Shown piece by piece: positions 1-7,041 of a stretch of 23,606 bases of DNA; the first letter of the stretch is position 1, and every line of letters begins with the position of its first letter. Under the pieces are notes generated by a model that had not been told where the DNA came from, did not search any database, and saw nothing but the letters and a program-made list of their open reading frames with translations. Position numbers and translations under genes: made by a program. Origin of the DNA: a virus; the IMG/VR virus record IMGVR_UViG_3300035698_011422, positions 1 through 23,606 of that record; one strand, 5' to 3'.

Positions 1-10
1 AGGGACAACC

Positions 11-382
11 GTGATGCCTAACCCTGGGGGAACCCAGAAGGTGAGCCAATCCACCAAGGATTACAACATCGAGGTCACGGATGACGCTGATAAGTTCGCC
101 ACCTTGGAGCCGCGCCTGATCAAGTGGACGACCGTCCAACCTGACGGTGATAAGACGACGACCACCCCGCGAGCGTACGTCAAGCTCGTAATCGATGGCC
201 TCCCCTTTGACGTGGCGGGAATGGAGCGCTGGACGGTAGGTGATCGGAGCCTGAGGTTCATCAGAAAGCCCGAGACCCAGCAGAATGACGAGGCAAAAAG
301 TGATCGCACCGAGGAAAACCCGGCCCAATCAGACATCGAAGATACCACCGGCAACCCGGCTGATACGACGGAGGAAAACTAG
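11..382 (+). CDS. Hypothetical acidic phage protein, possibly 5'-partial
   Basis: I do not recognise this protein. It would be 123 residues from the GTG at 11 (an ATG follows at 14). The frame is open to the window edge, so the true start could lie outside. A second candidate is the GTG at 41, preceded by a GGGGGA run about 9 nt upstream, while AGGGA at 1-5 would serve the GTG at 11. The middle (about residues 50-87) looks like a small folded domain with alternating hydrophobic residues (YVKLVIDGLPF, RFIRK). The last 35 residues are Asp/Glu/Thr/Asn-rich and probably disordered. An acidic tail occurs on some phage single-stranded-DNA-binding proteins, but nothing here shows that function. It lies 6 nt upstream of the initiator-like gene and is probably co-transcribed with it. 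Confidence 0.6.
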   Translation: MMPNPGGTQKVSQSTKDYNIEVTDDADKFATLEPRLIKWTTVQPDGDKTTTTPRAYVKLVIDGLPFDVAGMERWTVGDRSLRFIRKPETQQNDEAKSDRTEENPAQSDIEDTTGNPADTTEEN

Positions 383-388
383 ACAACC

Positions 389-1558
389 ATGCCCAGAAAA
401 TCCCCCGGCCCCGCCCTTTACCTCTCATCAGCGATGCTAGATGACCCTGATTTTCAGCTGCTAGATGAGGCCAGAAAGTACCACTGGATACGCCTTTTAA
501 TGGAGGCTGCCAAGGTGAGCAGGCCGGGGATTTTCGTGGTTGACCTCCGCTCATTGTCAAGTTTGGGGGTCAAAAGTACGCGAAACTTTCGCGAAACTTT
601 TCATCAGTTCGAAAAGTTAGGGTGGGTAAAAGTTGCGAAACTCGACGGCGACCCTGTCAGGTTTCGGGGCAAACGCTTCTGGGTTTGGATCGTAAACTTC
701 ATGCACTACCAGGCCAGGACGGGGGGCTGGAAGCGTAAGTGCATCGCCGATGCAATAGAGCTTATACCTAGATGTAGCCTAGCCTTGGAGTTCTTCGAGT
801 ACTACAAAGACTTGCCGGAAGTCATGGAGATTGCCCGCCTGTTGCCGGTACAAGAACGTACCGGAAATGGGGGCGTTATTGTACCTAGTGAAAGGGGCGT
901 TAACGACCCCCTTAATGTACCTGGCGAAAGGGACGTTAACGGGGTGCTCATTACCATTAAGAAGGTAACTACTAACGTAGTTACCTACGCATCGCCTACC
1001 AGCGACCCGCCAGTCTTGCCAGCTGAAGAAGATCAACCGGAGCAAGAAAAGCCGCTCAAGCTCGAACCTGTTCCACGTGGAAAGCCGAAGCGGTACAGCC
1101 AGGATGATATCGCCATCGCGGAGCTGGTACTTGCCGCTAGTGAAAAGCTGGCTGGCGAATATGGCGGGATCAGGAACCCGCGCACGAAGGAAGTGATCGC
1201 CTCTGGGGTGGCCAAGTTCCGGCCTAACCTGGAAGTTGCATTCGTTAAGCAGTACCGCTGCGATGAGGACACGGCGGTGCTTCTTGCCCAGGAGCGTCTC
1301 AAGGATGTCATCGCGTGGGCAGCTGAGGATCCTCACCACCAGCGTAGCTTTCTCAATCAAGCTCGGTGGACACGGTTAGCGGATTGGCAAGCGCTCCACT
1401 CGAAGTGCGTCCAGGCGGCGAAGATCACCAAGAAGCGGGAGGCAGTTAAAGCCGGGCAGGCCCCACCGGTGGACGCACCCCGGCTGACCGGCGGCGTAGC
1501 TCCGGATGCCGCGATGCTTGAGGGTAACAACATCCCGGTGATCGGGGGTGGGCCGTGA
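389..1558 (+). CDS. Replication initiator-like (winged-helix) protein
   Basis: This 389-residue protein resembles phage replisome organizers or initiators. The N-terminus (about 1-130) has the look of a winged-helix replication domain, with LDEARKYHWIRLLMEAA followed by a short beta-hairpin and a basic segment RGKRFWVWIVNF. A variable Pro/Glu-rich linker (about 150-230) separates it from a helical C-terminal region (about 235-350) with GKPKRYSQDDIAIAELVLAA and a DnaD/lambda-O-like arrangement of helices. The position at the head of a block with RusA and a DnaB helicase fits an initiator or helicase-loader role. The ATG at 389 follows a GGAGG at 370-374 at a rather long spacing. The 3' end overlaps the next gene by 4 nt (GTGA). 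The linker-coding DNA and the N-terminal-coding DNA both carry repeats (listed separately) that could be the origin. The family assignment comes from pattern and context only. Confidence 0.6.
   Translation: MPRKSPGPALYLSSAMLDDPDFQLLDEARKYHWIRLLMEAAKVSRPGIFVVDLRSLSSLGVKSTRNFRETFHQFEKLGWVKVAKLDGDPVRFRGKRFWVWIVNFMHYQARTGGWKRKCIADAIELIPRCSLALEFFEYYKDLPEVMEIARLLPVQERTGNGGVIVPSERGVNDPLNVPGERDVNGVLITIKKVTTNVVTYASPTSDPPVLPAEEDQPEQEKPLKLEPVPRGKPKRYSQDDIAIAELVLAASEKLAGEYGGIRNPRTKEVIASGVAKFRPNLEVAFVKQYRCDEDTAVLLAQERLKDVIAWAAEDPHHQRSFLNQARWTRLADWQALHSKCVQAAKITKKREAVKAGQAPPVDAPRLTGGVAPDAAMLEGNNIPVIGGGP
579..601 (+). repeat. Perfect 11-bp tandem repeat inside the initiator-like gene
   Basis: CGCGAAACTTT occurs twice back-to-back (579-589 and 590-600), followed by another T. 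The related strings CGAAAAGTT and AAAGTTGCGAAACT follow within about 40 bp, the latter partly inverted. The 11-bp period is not a multiple of three, so it is not explained by a protein repeat. It may be an iteron-type initiator binding site, which is inference. Confidence 0.5.
845..864. repeat. Perfect 7-bp inverted repeat CCGGTAC/GTACCGG
   Basis: CCGGTAC (845-851), a 6-nt spacer, then GTACCGG (858-864). It lies directly before the 36-bp direct repeats in the linker-coding part of the initiator-like gene. The right arm shares the GTACC start of each 36-bp unit. Confidence 0.55.
881..952 (+). repeat. Two 36-bp direct repeats (iteron-like)
   Basis: Two units start with GTACCT at 881 and 917. 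Over the first 25 bases they differ at three positions, both containing GAAAGGG and CGTTAACG. A third, more degenerate copy with small indels precedes them at 858-880 (GTACCGG, GGGGGCGTTA). The 36-bp period keeps the reading frame and repeats VPxERxVN in the protein. The location inside an initiator-like gene resembles the origin iterons in lambda O. Origin function is inference. Confidence 0.6.
963..986. repeat. Perfect 10-bp inverted repeat in AT-richer DNA
   Basis: AGGTAACTAC (963-972), loop TAAC (973-976), GTAGTTACCT (977-986). It lies just downstream of the 36-bp direct repeats and inside a locally AT-richer stretch (about 950-990). This could be an initiator or operator site, or part of a replication origin. 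It is too AT-rich, and lacks the T-run, to be a good terminator. Confidence 0.6.
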
Positions 1559-2322
1559 CTGGCAAAGTGCTCACCCCAAAGATGCGCCGGTTCATCCTCG
1601 GCCTCGGACCCCGTAGCCGTGAGGGTGACTTGGCTATCGTGCTCGGGCTTTCCCGCCACCAGGTCGCACGGGTGCGGTGTAGGAACCCCAAGGCACGGCG
1701 GTACAAGGCGCCTATCAGCCGTGATGCTGTAAGGCGTGCCTGGCAACGCTGGAAAGCAGGGGAGCCCGTGAGGATTGTCAATCTGATCTGCTGGGCACAG
1801 ACGACGGGGACACGGCGGGGGAGGCAACAGGAGAACCTACCCGCCAACCGTAACCGGCATTACACCGTTGGCGATGAAAGCGAGATGGAGGAACGGATCG
1901 GCCAGGAGCGGCTCGTGGAGATTGCCACGACGCTCAAGCGGGGACGCCCTGCCTTACGCGTCAAGCTCAAACGGTCGGGGATGCTTAGCCGGGTCTACGA
2001 GCACTCTTGTGTGCGGCTGGCAAGGCGGCTCGGTGTCTCACCTGGCACAGTGAACGCCTGGTGCCACATGCGGGAACCGGCAGAATGGCTAGAGCTTGTT
2101 GACACGGGTGAAGTGCTGGCGATTGCCACAAGGCCGCGCTTAAGGAGCTACCTGGAAGGGAACCCGCTGACAGGCTTTCACCACGCCATCGGCAAGATAC
2201 GCATCGTCCACGCGGATGATGCGGAGTGGCTGCTCACGGGTGGCTACAAGGGCGGCGAGACGGACTGGGATGCACTGTACCGGGAAGCTGTTTGTGACCC
2301 GGATATTGGAGGTGAACTGTGA
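1555..2322 (+). CDS. Helix-turn-helix DNA-binding protein
   Basis: This 255-residue basic protein starts at a GTG overlapping the previous stop (GTGA). Two helix-turn-helix-like segments are visible: EGDLAIVLGLSRHQVARVR near residues 23-41 and RLARRLGVSPGTVNAWCHM near 155-173. Between them is an Arg/Lys-rich stretch. The C-terminal part (about 180-250) is a compact domain of unknown type. Two separated helix-turn-helix motifs suggest a sequence-specific DNA-binding protein. In this position it could be a regulator of the early operon or a partner of the initiator. I do not recognise a named family. It overlaps the next gene by 4 nt. Confidence 0.65.
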   Translation: MTGKVLTPKMRRFILGLGPRSREGDLAIVLGLSRHQVARVRCRNPKARRYKAPISRDAVRRAWQRWKAGEPVRIVNLICWAQTTGTRRGRQQENLPANRNRHYTVGDESEMEERIGQERLVEIATTLKRGRPALRVKLKRSGMLSRVYEHSCVRLARRLGVSPGTVNAWCHMREPAEWLELVDTGEVLAIATRPRLRSYLEGNPLTGFHHAIGKIRIVHADDAEWLLTGGYKGGETDWDALYREAVCDPDIGGEL

Positions 2323-2585
2323 GCAAGATCGTTAAGACTAACACCAGAACCAAAACGCACAGAATACGGAGCGTTGGCATCGGCCATTGCCAATTCAGCG
2401 CGATGTTTGAGCGAATCCGTTCGGGAGCCCGGTACAAGGCCAACAAGTGCTTCAACTGCAATCACAAGTTCGAGCGCGATGAGCTGATGTCGATTGCTTT
2501 GTTTGAGAACCACGCGAACCGGATGTTGTGTCACGATTGCGGAGTTAAGTTGAAGCCGGAAAAGACAGCGGGGAACGAAGCGTGA
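2319..2585 (+). CDS. Small zinc-finger protein
   Basis: This is an 88-residue basic protein with a likely structural zinc site built from CFNC (about residue 44-47) and CHDC (about 71-74), separated by about 23 residues. The N-terminus is rich in Lys, Arg and Thr, suggesting nucleic-acid contact. It starts at a GTG overlapping the stop of the preceding gene and ends overlapping the RusA-like gene, so it is translationally coupled on both sides. Such small zinc-ribbon proteins are common in phage replication regions, but no specific role can be assigned. Confidence 0.65.
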   Translation: MSKIVKTNTRTKTHRIRSVGIGHCQFSAMFERIRSGARYKANKCFNCNHKFERDELMSIALFENHANRMLCHDCGVKLKPEKTAGNEA

Positions 2586-2989
2586 GGCTCATCATTCCCA
2601 TGCGGTGCCTGAGTAAGCGGGAATCCACCCGGATAGCCCGGCGCAAGAAGAGCCCCGGCTACTCGCCCCGGAGGTACAAGGAGGCGATTGCTACATTCGG
2701 CTGGCACGTCCGTAGCCAGGTGAAGGGTGATCCACTGATCAAGGGCGAAGTAGAAGTGCAGGCTACGCTCTACTTCACGGGGGGCAGGCACCCGGACGGG
2801 GATAACGCTATCGGGTTCATCCTCGACGCAGGTAACGGCCTGCTCTGGGTAGATGACCGGCTAGTAACCACGGGGAGCTGGCGGATTATCACGCACGCCC
2901 CGGTGGACAAGATCGTGATCGACGTTAGAAGCACAACCAGCTGCGCGGCATACCACCCGCGGCGGGATGCAATCGGAGGGGAGACGTGA
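2582..2989 (+). CDS. RusA-like Holliday junction resolvase
   Basis: This 135-residue protein matches the RusA family in length and motif order. The diagnostic acidic patch is PDGDNAIGFILDAGNGLLW, with D72, D74 and N75, then D82, followed by D91-D92. In E. coli RusA the equivalent Asp residues bind the metal for cutting four-way junctions. The N-terminus is Arg/Lys-rich, as expected for junction binding, and the segment EVEVQATLYF supplies the central strand. RusA enzymes are typical of phage replication blocks, where they resolve recombination intermediates and branched DNA before packaging. The GTG start overlaps the upstream stop. It is 4-nt coupled to the next gene. Confidence 0.85.
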   Translation: MRLIIPMRCLSKRESTRIARRKKSPGYSPRRYKEAIATFGWHVRSQVKGDPLIKGEVEVQATLYFTGGRHPDGDNAIGFILDAGNGLLWVDDRLVTTGSWRIITHAPVDKIVIDVRSTTSCAAYHPRRDAIGGET

Positions 2990-3504
2990 AGAAAGCTGCA
3001 CAGGACATGAGCTACTGGGATACCACCGTGACCATCGAACGCAGTGAGGGTGAGATCACTGCATTGCTGCGTCGTAAAGGTGCTGCCAACGTAGGAACGA
3101 TGTTGGAGGATGAACCGCTAGCCTTGCTAGTGGGGTTTAGGTGGGGGGATGAGCCCTACCGCATCAAGTACAAGCCGCTAGCACCGGACTATGAGAGAGG
3201 CCGTACGGTCTGGGGCAAAGAGGAAAAGCTCAAGAAGAAGGCTAAGCTCGATAAGAAGGCCATTGACCAGATGGGGCGCATTGCCCTGAACCACGTCAAG
3301 GTGCTGCTGGCAATGGCGCTTGAGGGCAACCACGAGGAAATGCTATTGCCTTACACCTCGCTCCCCGGTGCTGGTCCGACACTGCAGGAACTAGGCAAGG
3401 ACGGTTTCATGCGGATGCTACACAACGCCGAGGATGGCCTGCTGGCGCTGCCTGGGCCTAGTGGGGATGGCATGGATTGTGATTACGTGGAGGCCGAAGA
3501 GTAG
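2986..3504 (+). CDS. Conserved-type phage hypothetical protein
   Basis: I cannot name this 172-residue protein. The GTG at 2986 follows a GGAGGGGAGAC ribosome-binding site; an internal ATG at 3007 is an alternative. The N-terminal half (YWDTTVTIERSEGEITALLRR, then LALLVGFRW and YRIKY) looks like a small beta-sheet domain. Then comes a Lys-rich helix (EEKLKKKAKLDKKAIDQ), and a helical part, HVKVLLAMALEGNHEEMLLPY, with a C-terminal acidic tail. This layout is common among uncharacterised proteins of phage early regions. It overlaps its neighbours by 1-4 nt, so it belongs to the replication operon. Confidence 0.6.
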   Translation: MKKAAQDMSYWDTTVTIERSEGEITALLRRKGAANVGTMLEDEPLALLVGFRWGDEPYRIKYKPLAPDYERGRTVWGKEEKLKKKAKLDKKAIDQMGRIALNHVKVLLAMALEGNHEEMLLPYTSLPGAGPTLQELGKDGFMRMLHNAEDGLLALPGPSGDGMDCDYVEAEE

Positions 3505-4082
3505 TGAGCCAGCCAGCCCCCACGCTGCTTAAGGTCGAGCCCACGCCTGGCGAGGTCTGCTTTGTGCGGCGCATGGGCATGAGGGACGGGAAGTACGTCC
3601 GGAGCGAAGTAGCGGTCAGCGACCTGGCGCCCATGCAGCCTAACATCGAGCCGGTCTATGAGGATGGGGAGTTCATCGGCAACCGTGTTGTGGGCATGGG
3701 TGACAAGCCAGCGTTCAGCAATGACAAGGGGGATGGTACATGGGTGGCCTACCTGGGGCGCATGGCGCTAGTCCGCATCCGGCCAGCCTGGGAGCACAGG
3801 TGGCATAAGCACGCGCAGTGGATCGAGGTTACACCACAGCCAAAAGAGGGGGACTACATCGCCCCTCGCAACTCGGATAACTCCAACGGCTCGGAAGTGT
3901 GGATGGTGCTCTTTAGCGCAGCATCTGTGGGAACCCGTTTCGATAGCTACCACTACGTTGTGGCCAAGCAAGGCGGCAAGTTTACCCGGATGTGGGTACG
4001 TTGGAGCTACAGCGGCCAGAACTTCGTACCAGTCCAAGACACAGGCAAGCTCGCTGGGCTTAACGGGGGGTTGCCACGGTGA
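3504..4082 (+). CDS. Hypothetical early phage protein
   Basis: This is a 192-residue protein of unknown function. The GTG start shares its G with the preceding TAG stop (TAGTG). The sequence is rich in Trp, Tyr and Gly, with short beta-like segments (EVCFVRRMGM, VAYLGRMALVRIRP, SEVWMVLFSAASVG, YHYVVAKQGG). It looks soluble: no signal peptide or membrane segment is seen. The 3' end overlaps the DUF4031-like gene by 4 nt. No catalytic motif was recognised. Confidence 0.55.
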   Translation: MSQPAPTLLKVEPTPGEVCFVRRMGMRDGKYVRSEVAVSDLAPMQPNIEPVYEDGEFIGNRVVGMGDKPAFSNDKGDGTWVAYLGRMALVRIRPAWEHRWHKHAQWIEVTPQPKEGDYIAPRNSDNSNGSEVWMVLFSAASVGTRFDSYHYVVAKQGGKFTRMWVRWSYSGQNFVPVQDTGKLAGLNGGLPR

Positions 4083-4384
4083 CCGTCTTCATCTACCAAT
4101 CGGCCAACCTTACCAAGTGGCGACGCTATAGGAACGTTGCCTATGCCGTCCTCAGTGCGGACACCCGGCGTGAGTTGCTGGAGTTCGGTACATCGCTTGG
4201 CCTGCTTGCTGAATGGATGGTAGTGACACCCCTCGTGTACTTCCATATCTACGGTCGGCGGATGGTGAGGAAGGCGCGGAGCGCGGGTGCGGTTCAAGTT
4301 GAGCTCCCGGAGTTCCTTAGCCGGGCAAACGTAAAGCCGCTGTTTCGGACGGGGGAGATGTTTAAGGGGGTGGCCGATGACTGA
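4079..4384 (+). CDS. DUF4031-like protein
   Basis: This 101-residue protein begins at a GTG in a GTGA overlap. The pattern RRELLEFGTSLGLLAEWM, a short spacer, then YFHIYGRRMVRKARSAGAVQV resembles DUF4031 proteins. These are small bacterial and phage proteins with an ELxxFAxxxGL motif followed by a Tyr-His/Asp segment and an AxxxGA ending. Their function is unknown. Pairing of such genes with replication genes is frequent in phages. The next gene overlaps by 8 nt. Confidence 0.55.
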   Translation: MTVFIYQSANLTKWRRYRNVAYAVLSADTRRELLEFGTSLGLLAEWMVVTPLVYFHIYGRRMVRKARSAGAVQVELPEFLSRANVKPLFRTGEMFKGVADD

Positions 4385-4703
4385 CGGCACCTACCGGTTG
4401 TGGGGTGGTTGGATATTGCCCAATGGCGTCTTTGTTGAGTGCGCCGGAATGATGCACAACGCGATAGCTTGTGAAATGTTAGGCCATGATGACGGCGAGG
4501 TAGTAGCCGAAAACGCGGGGTGGATAAAGATCGCGTTCCATGGACTGACAGGCGGGTGGTGCATCTTTTACAAGCCCCAGGGCAGGCCTAGCCAGAAACA
4601 GATCGATGCGGTCTTTGACTGGGCGCAGGCACCATCTGATCCCAAAGAAAAAGCTGGACGGACAATGACATTTAACGAATGGATGGAGATGGAAATCGAA
4701 TGA
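4377..4703 (+). CDS. Small phage protein of unknown function
   Basis: This 108-residue protein has the look of a widespread small phage protein. It has a tryptophan-containing strand at the start (RLWGGWILPNGVFVEC), then MMHNAIACEMLG, an AGWIKIAFHG strand, and a QKQIDAVFDWAQA helix near the end. The start ATG overlaps the preceding gene by 8 nt and the end overlaps the helicase start by 4 nt (ATGA). No catalytic residues are evident and the function is unknown. Confidence 0.6.
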   Translation: MTDGTYRLWGGWILPNGVFVECAGMMHNAIACEMLGHDDGEVVAENAGWIKIAFHGLTGGWCIFYKPQGRPSQKQIDAVFDWAQAPSDPKEKAGRTMTFNEWMEMEIE

Positions 4704-6133
4704 CGCAACCCCAAGAACGCACGCCACCCCAGAACGTTGACTTGGAAATGTGCGTGCTCGGCGCGATCATGCTGGAGCCCAAGGACGCCTACCCCCTGGC
4801 GGCGGATATCCTCACGCCTGGCGATTTCTACCTCGAAGGGCACGGCCTGATCTTCAAGCTCATGGGGGAGCTACATGAGCGGGGGATCCCGCCGGACAGT
4901 GTTGCGATTGTCGATGAGCTTACAGCACGTGGTCTACTGGAGCGCGTCGGCGGTTCAGCGGTAGTGGTGGGCATGCTCAACTCAGTCCCTACAGCAGCGA
5001 ACCTGGAGTACCATGCGAAGAAGGTCAAGGACAAATCCACCGGGCGCGACGTGATCCACGTCTCTACAAAAGCCATCGAGTCCTGCTACCGCCAGGAGAA
5101 GCCCATCGGGGACGTGCTCGACAAGGTACAGGGCGAGCTTGCTAAGCTGGCCACAGAGCAGCATGCCGGGGACTACGTTACTGCCAGTGAGGCAGCCGCA
5201 GGATACATCCACATGCTCAGTGAGCGTGAGCAGGCACGTGAAGAGGCACGGGAGAAGGGGGAAGCATACACGGCGATTAGCGGTGTTCCCTCGGGGTTCC
5301 TTGGCCTCGATAAGATCACGGGGGGGATGAAGCCCGGTGAGCTGATCGTCGTTGCCGGGATCGAGAAGCAAGGGAAGAGCGCATTAGCCCAGTGCATGGC
5401 GCGTAACGTAGCGGTTACCCAGGGCCTACCCGTGGCGATCTTCTCTATGGAGATGATGGCCCAGGAGATCATCGAGCGGCTGATCATCATGGGGACGAAG
5501 TACAGCCATCAGCGGCGGGGGCTATGCGGCCTCTCCACGGACAGGCTCAACCGCATGGACCTCACCGAGTACGAGTGGAAGCTGTTGCAGCAGTCCTACG
5601 AGCAAGTGAGCAAGGCCCCGGTGTTCATCGCCGACCAAGGGACGCAGACGGTGGCCAGCATCCGCGCTGTTTGCCGTGACCTGATCCGCAAGCAGGGGCT
5701 CAAGCTGATAATCGTGGACTACCTGCAGCTAGTGACGCCAAGTGACGCAAAGGAGAACCGCGCTACCCAGGTGGGCGGGATCGCCTGGGGGCTCAAGACG
5801 CTGGCCCAGGACCTCCGCGTACCCGTGATCGCGCTCTCCCAGTACAGCAAAGCAGCCCAGCAGCGTGGCCATGCTACGACGGGGGACCTGCGCGAGTCCG
5901 GGGCGATTGCCCAGCACGCCAACATCATCCTCGGGGTGGAGCACATAGGGGACAAGCCAGCACCCGGCATGCTCGGGGAGGCCAGGCTCAACATCATGGC
6001 GAGCCGCCAGAGTGACGGGGGCAGGGGTGTTTACGCGAAGATGCACTGGCATGGGCCAACGTTCAGCTTCCTCGATGCAAGTCCGCGGGAGGAAGAGCGC
6101 AGCATGGCGGTGGTCAGGAAATGTACAATCTAG
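4700..6133 (+). CDS. dnaB: DnaB-type replicative DNA helicase
   Basis: This 477-residue protein is a hexameric 5'-3' helicase of the DnaB family. The N-terminal domain (about 8-110) carries the usual DLEMCVLGAIMLEP start and helical bundle. A linker helix rich in Glu/Arg (about 170-190) leads to the RecA-like motor. Walker A is GIEKQGKS (220-227), the catalytic Glu is in FSMEM (E251), Walker B is LIIVDYLQL (336-344), followed by ALSQYSK (378-384) and DLRESGAIAQHA (397-408). I chose ATG 4700 over the ATG at 4679 because it forms an ATGA overlap with the upstream gene and leaves the DnaB N-terminus at normal length. It would unwind phage DNA with the initiator-like protein encoded upstream. It ends in TAG immediately followed by in-frame TGA. 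Confidence 0.93.
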   Translation: MTQPQERTPPQNVDLEMCVLGAIMLEPKDAYPLAADILTPGDFYLEGHGLIFKLMGELHERGIPPDSVAIVDELTARGLLERVGGSAVVVGMLNSVPTAANLEYHAKKVKDKSTGRDVIHVSTKAIESCYRQEKPIGDVLDKVQGELAKLATEQHAGDYVTASEAAAGYIHMLSEREQAREEAREKGEAYTAISGVPSGFLGLDKITGGMKPGELIVVAGIEKQGKSALAQCMARNVAVTQGLPVAIFSMEMMAQEIIERLIIMGTKYSHQRRGLCGLSTDRLNRMDLTEYEWKLLQQSYEQVSKAPVFIADQGTQTVASIRAVCRDLIRKQGLKLIIVDYLQLVTPSDAKENRATQVGGIAWGLKTLAQDLRVPVIALSQYSKAAQQRGHATTGDLRESGAIAQHANIILGVEHIGDKPAPGMLGEARLNIMASRQSDGGRGVYAKMHWHGPTFSFLDASPREEERSMAVVRKCTI

Positions 6134-6154
6134 TGAGGTGAATCATGCGTTGCA

Positions 6155-6505
6155 GTGGCAACAACCACGCACCTCAAGTCAGCGCGGATGTGCCGCCTTG
6201 TCGTCATGCCCGAATGGCAAGGGGCGGGGGTCGGGCTACGCTTCCTCGATGCGGTCGCTGGGCTATGGCTGGAAGGTGAGAATCGCTATAGCAAACCGAT
6301 GACGAGCATCATCCAGACTTCACATCCGGGGCTGGCGGCAGCACTTAGGAGACGCAAGGGCTGGCGGCAGATCGCGGCGAGGCTGACAGGCGAGAAGCGT
6401 AAGCTTGTGACGAAGGGTGGCAGGCTATCAACGCGGTCATCCTACGGTGGCCACTTACGCGCAATCCAGAGCTTCCGCTATGTCGGGAAGGGAGCAGTGG
6501 CATGA
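6155..6505 (+). pseudogene. N-terminally truncated GNAT acyltransferase
   Basis: The 116-residue frame from the GTG at 6155 contains the C-terminal half of a GNAT fold. Motif A, CRLVVMPEWQGAGVGLRFLDAV, has the acyl-CoA pyrophosphate loop Q22-G-A-G-V-G27. It is followed by SIIQTSHPGLAAAL and a SYGGHLRAIQSFRYVG ending typical of phage GNATs. Full-length members carry roughly 60-90 further N-terminal residues forming the first strands and helices, which are missing. Upstream of GTG the same frame still reads GESCVA, protein-like sequence, back to the TGA at 6134, so the homologous region appears cut by the stop. The GTG has no well-placed ribosome-binding site: GAGGTG at 6136-6140 is about 14 nt away and better serves an out-of-frame ATG at 6145. 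It overlaps the formyltransferase by 4 nt. It may be a remnant or a functional minimal form. Confidence 0.6.
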
Positions 6506-7041
6506 TCAACTTCTACGCATTCGACAAGGACGGGAAAGGGCTACTCCGCTACTACCTCTACGAGGGGGATGGCGGGAGCTTTGTTGAGCAGTGTGACGGG
6601 GTGGCCAAGGGGAACGGTGGCATCCCAGTACGGCAACCGGGCGATGCTGACGTGGCGATCGCTCCGCGGCTCACAAGGATTCTCAAGCAAGATGACCTCC
6701 AAGCACCACGGATGGGGACGCTGATCTTCCACCCCTCGTTACTACCCAGGCACCGTGGGGTAGACGCTGTTAAGCAAACCTTAGCGGCGGGGGAAGCATT
6801 CACGGGGGTGACGTGGTTCTGGGCGGATGAGGGGATAGACACGGGGGAAGTAGCGGAGCAGCAGGTGGTGGGTATCCCTCGGGGGGTGAGTGCAGGGAAG
6901 CTCTACCACGAGGTGCTAGTGCCAGCAGGGGTGGTAGCATCCAGGCGGGTGTGGGCTCAACTCGTGATGGGCTACGCGCGGCGAGTCGGGCAGGATGAGA
7001 CGTGCGCGACGTATGAGGGGCGGCTTATGACCAGTGGATGA
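6502..7041 (+). CDS. Formyltransferase-fold protein, FDH hydrolase-like
   Basis: This 179-residue protein has the formyl-THF-dependent formyltransferase/hydrolase signature: FHPSLLPRHRG (H77), GVTWFWADEGIDTG (D113), and a C-terminal CATYEG. HPSLLPRHRG, FWADxGxDTG and TYEG are features of the hydrolase domain of 10-formyltetrahydrofolate dehydrogenase and of Fmt-like enzymes. The His and Asp of the catalytic set are present. The Asn of the usual N-x-H motif is replaced (I75-F76-H77), which as I recall is also so in FDH. The Rossmann part before the motif is short (about 70 residues against about 100). Substrate is unknown. Candidates are a modified DNA base, a sugar or free formyl-THF. Its ATG overlaps the truncated GNAT gene by 4 nt. 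Confidence 0.75.
   Translation: MINFYAFDKDGKGLLRYYLYEGDGGSFVEQCDGVAKGNGGIPVRQPGDADVAIAPRLTRILKQDDLQAPRMGTLIFHPSLLPRHRGVDAVKQTLAAGEAFTGVTWFWADEGIDTGEVAEQQVVGIPRGVSAGKLYHEVLVPAGVVASRRVWAQLVMGYARRVGQDETCATYEGRLMTSG

Noticed and set aside
779-1360. Minus-strand 193-residue ORF
   Set aside because: Antisense to the initiator-like gene, crosses its repeats, and shows no domain.
6145-6276. Out-of-frame ATG ORF with a good ribosome-binding site upstream of the GNAT
   Set aside because: The encoded 43-residue peptide is Arg/Gly/Cys-rich, antagonistic to the GNAT frame and not protein-like. The site is more informative as a sign that the GNAT 5' end is broken.
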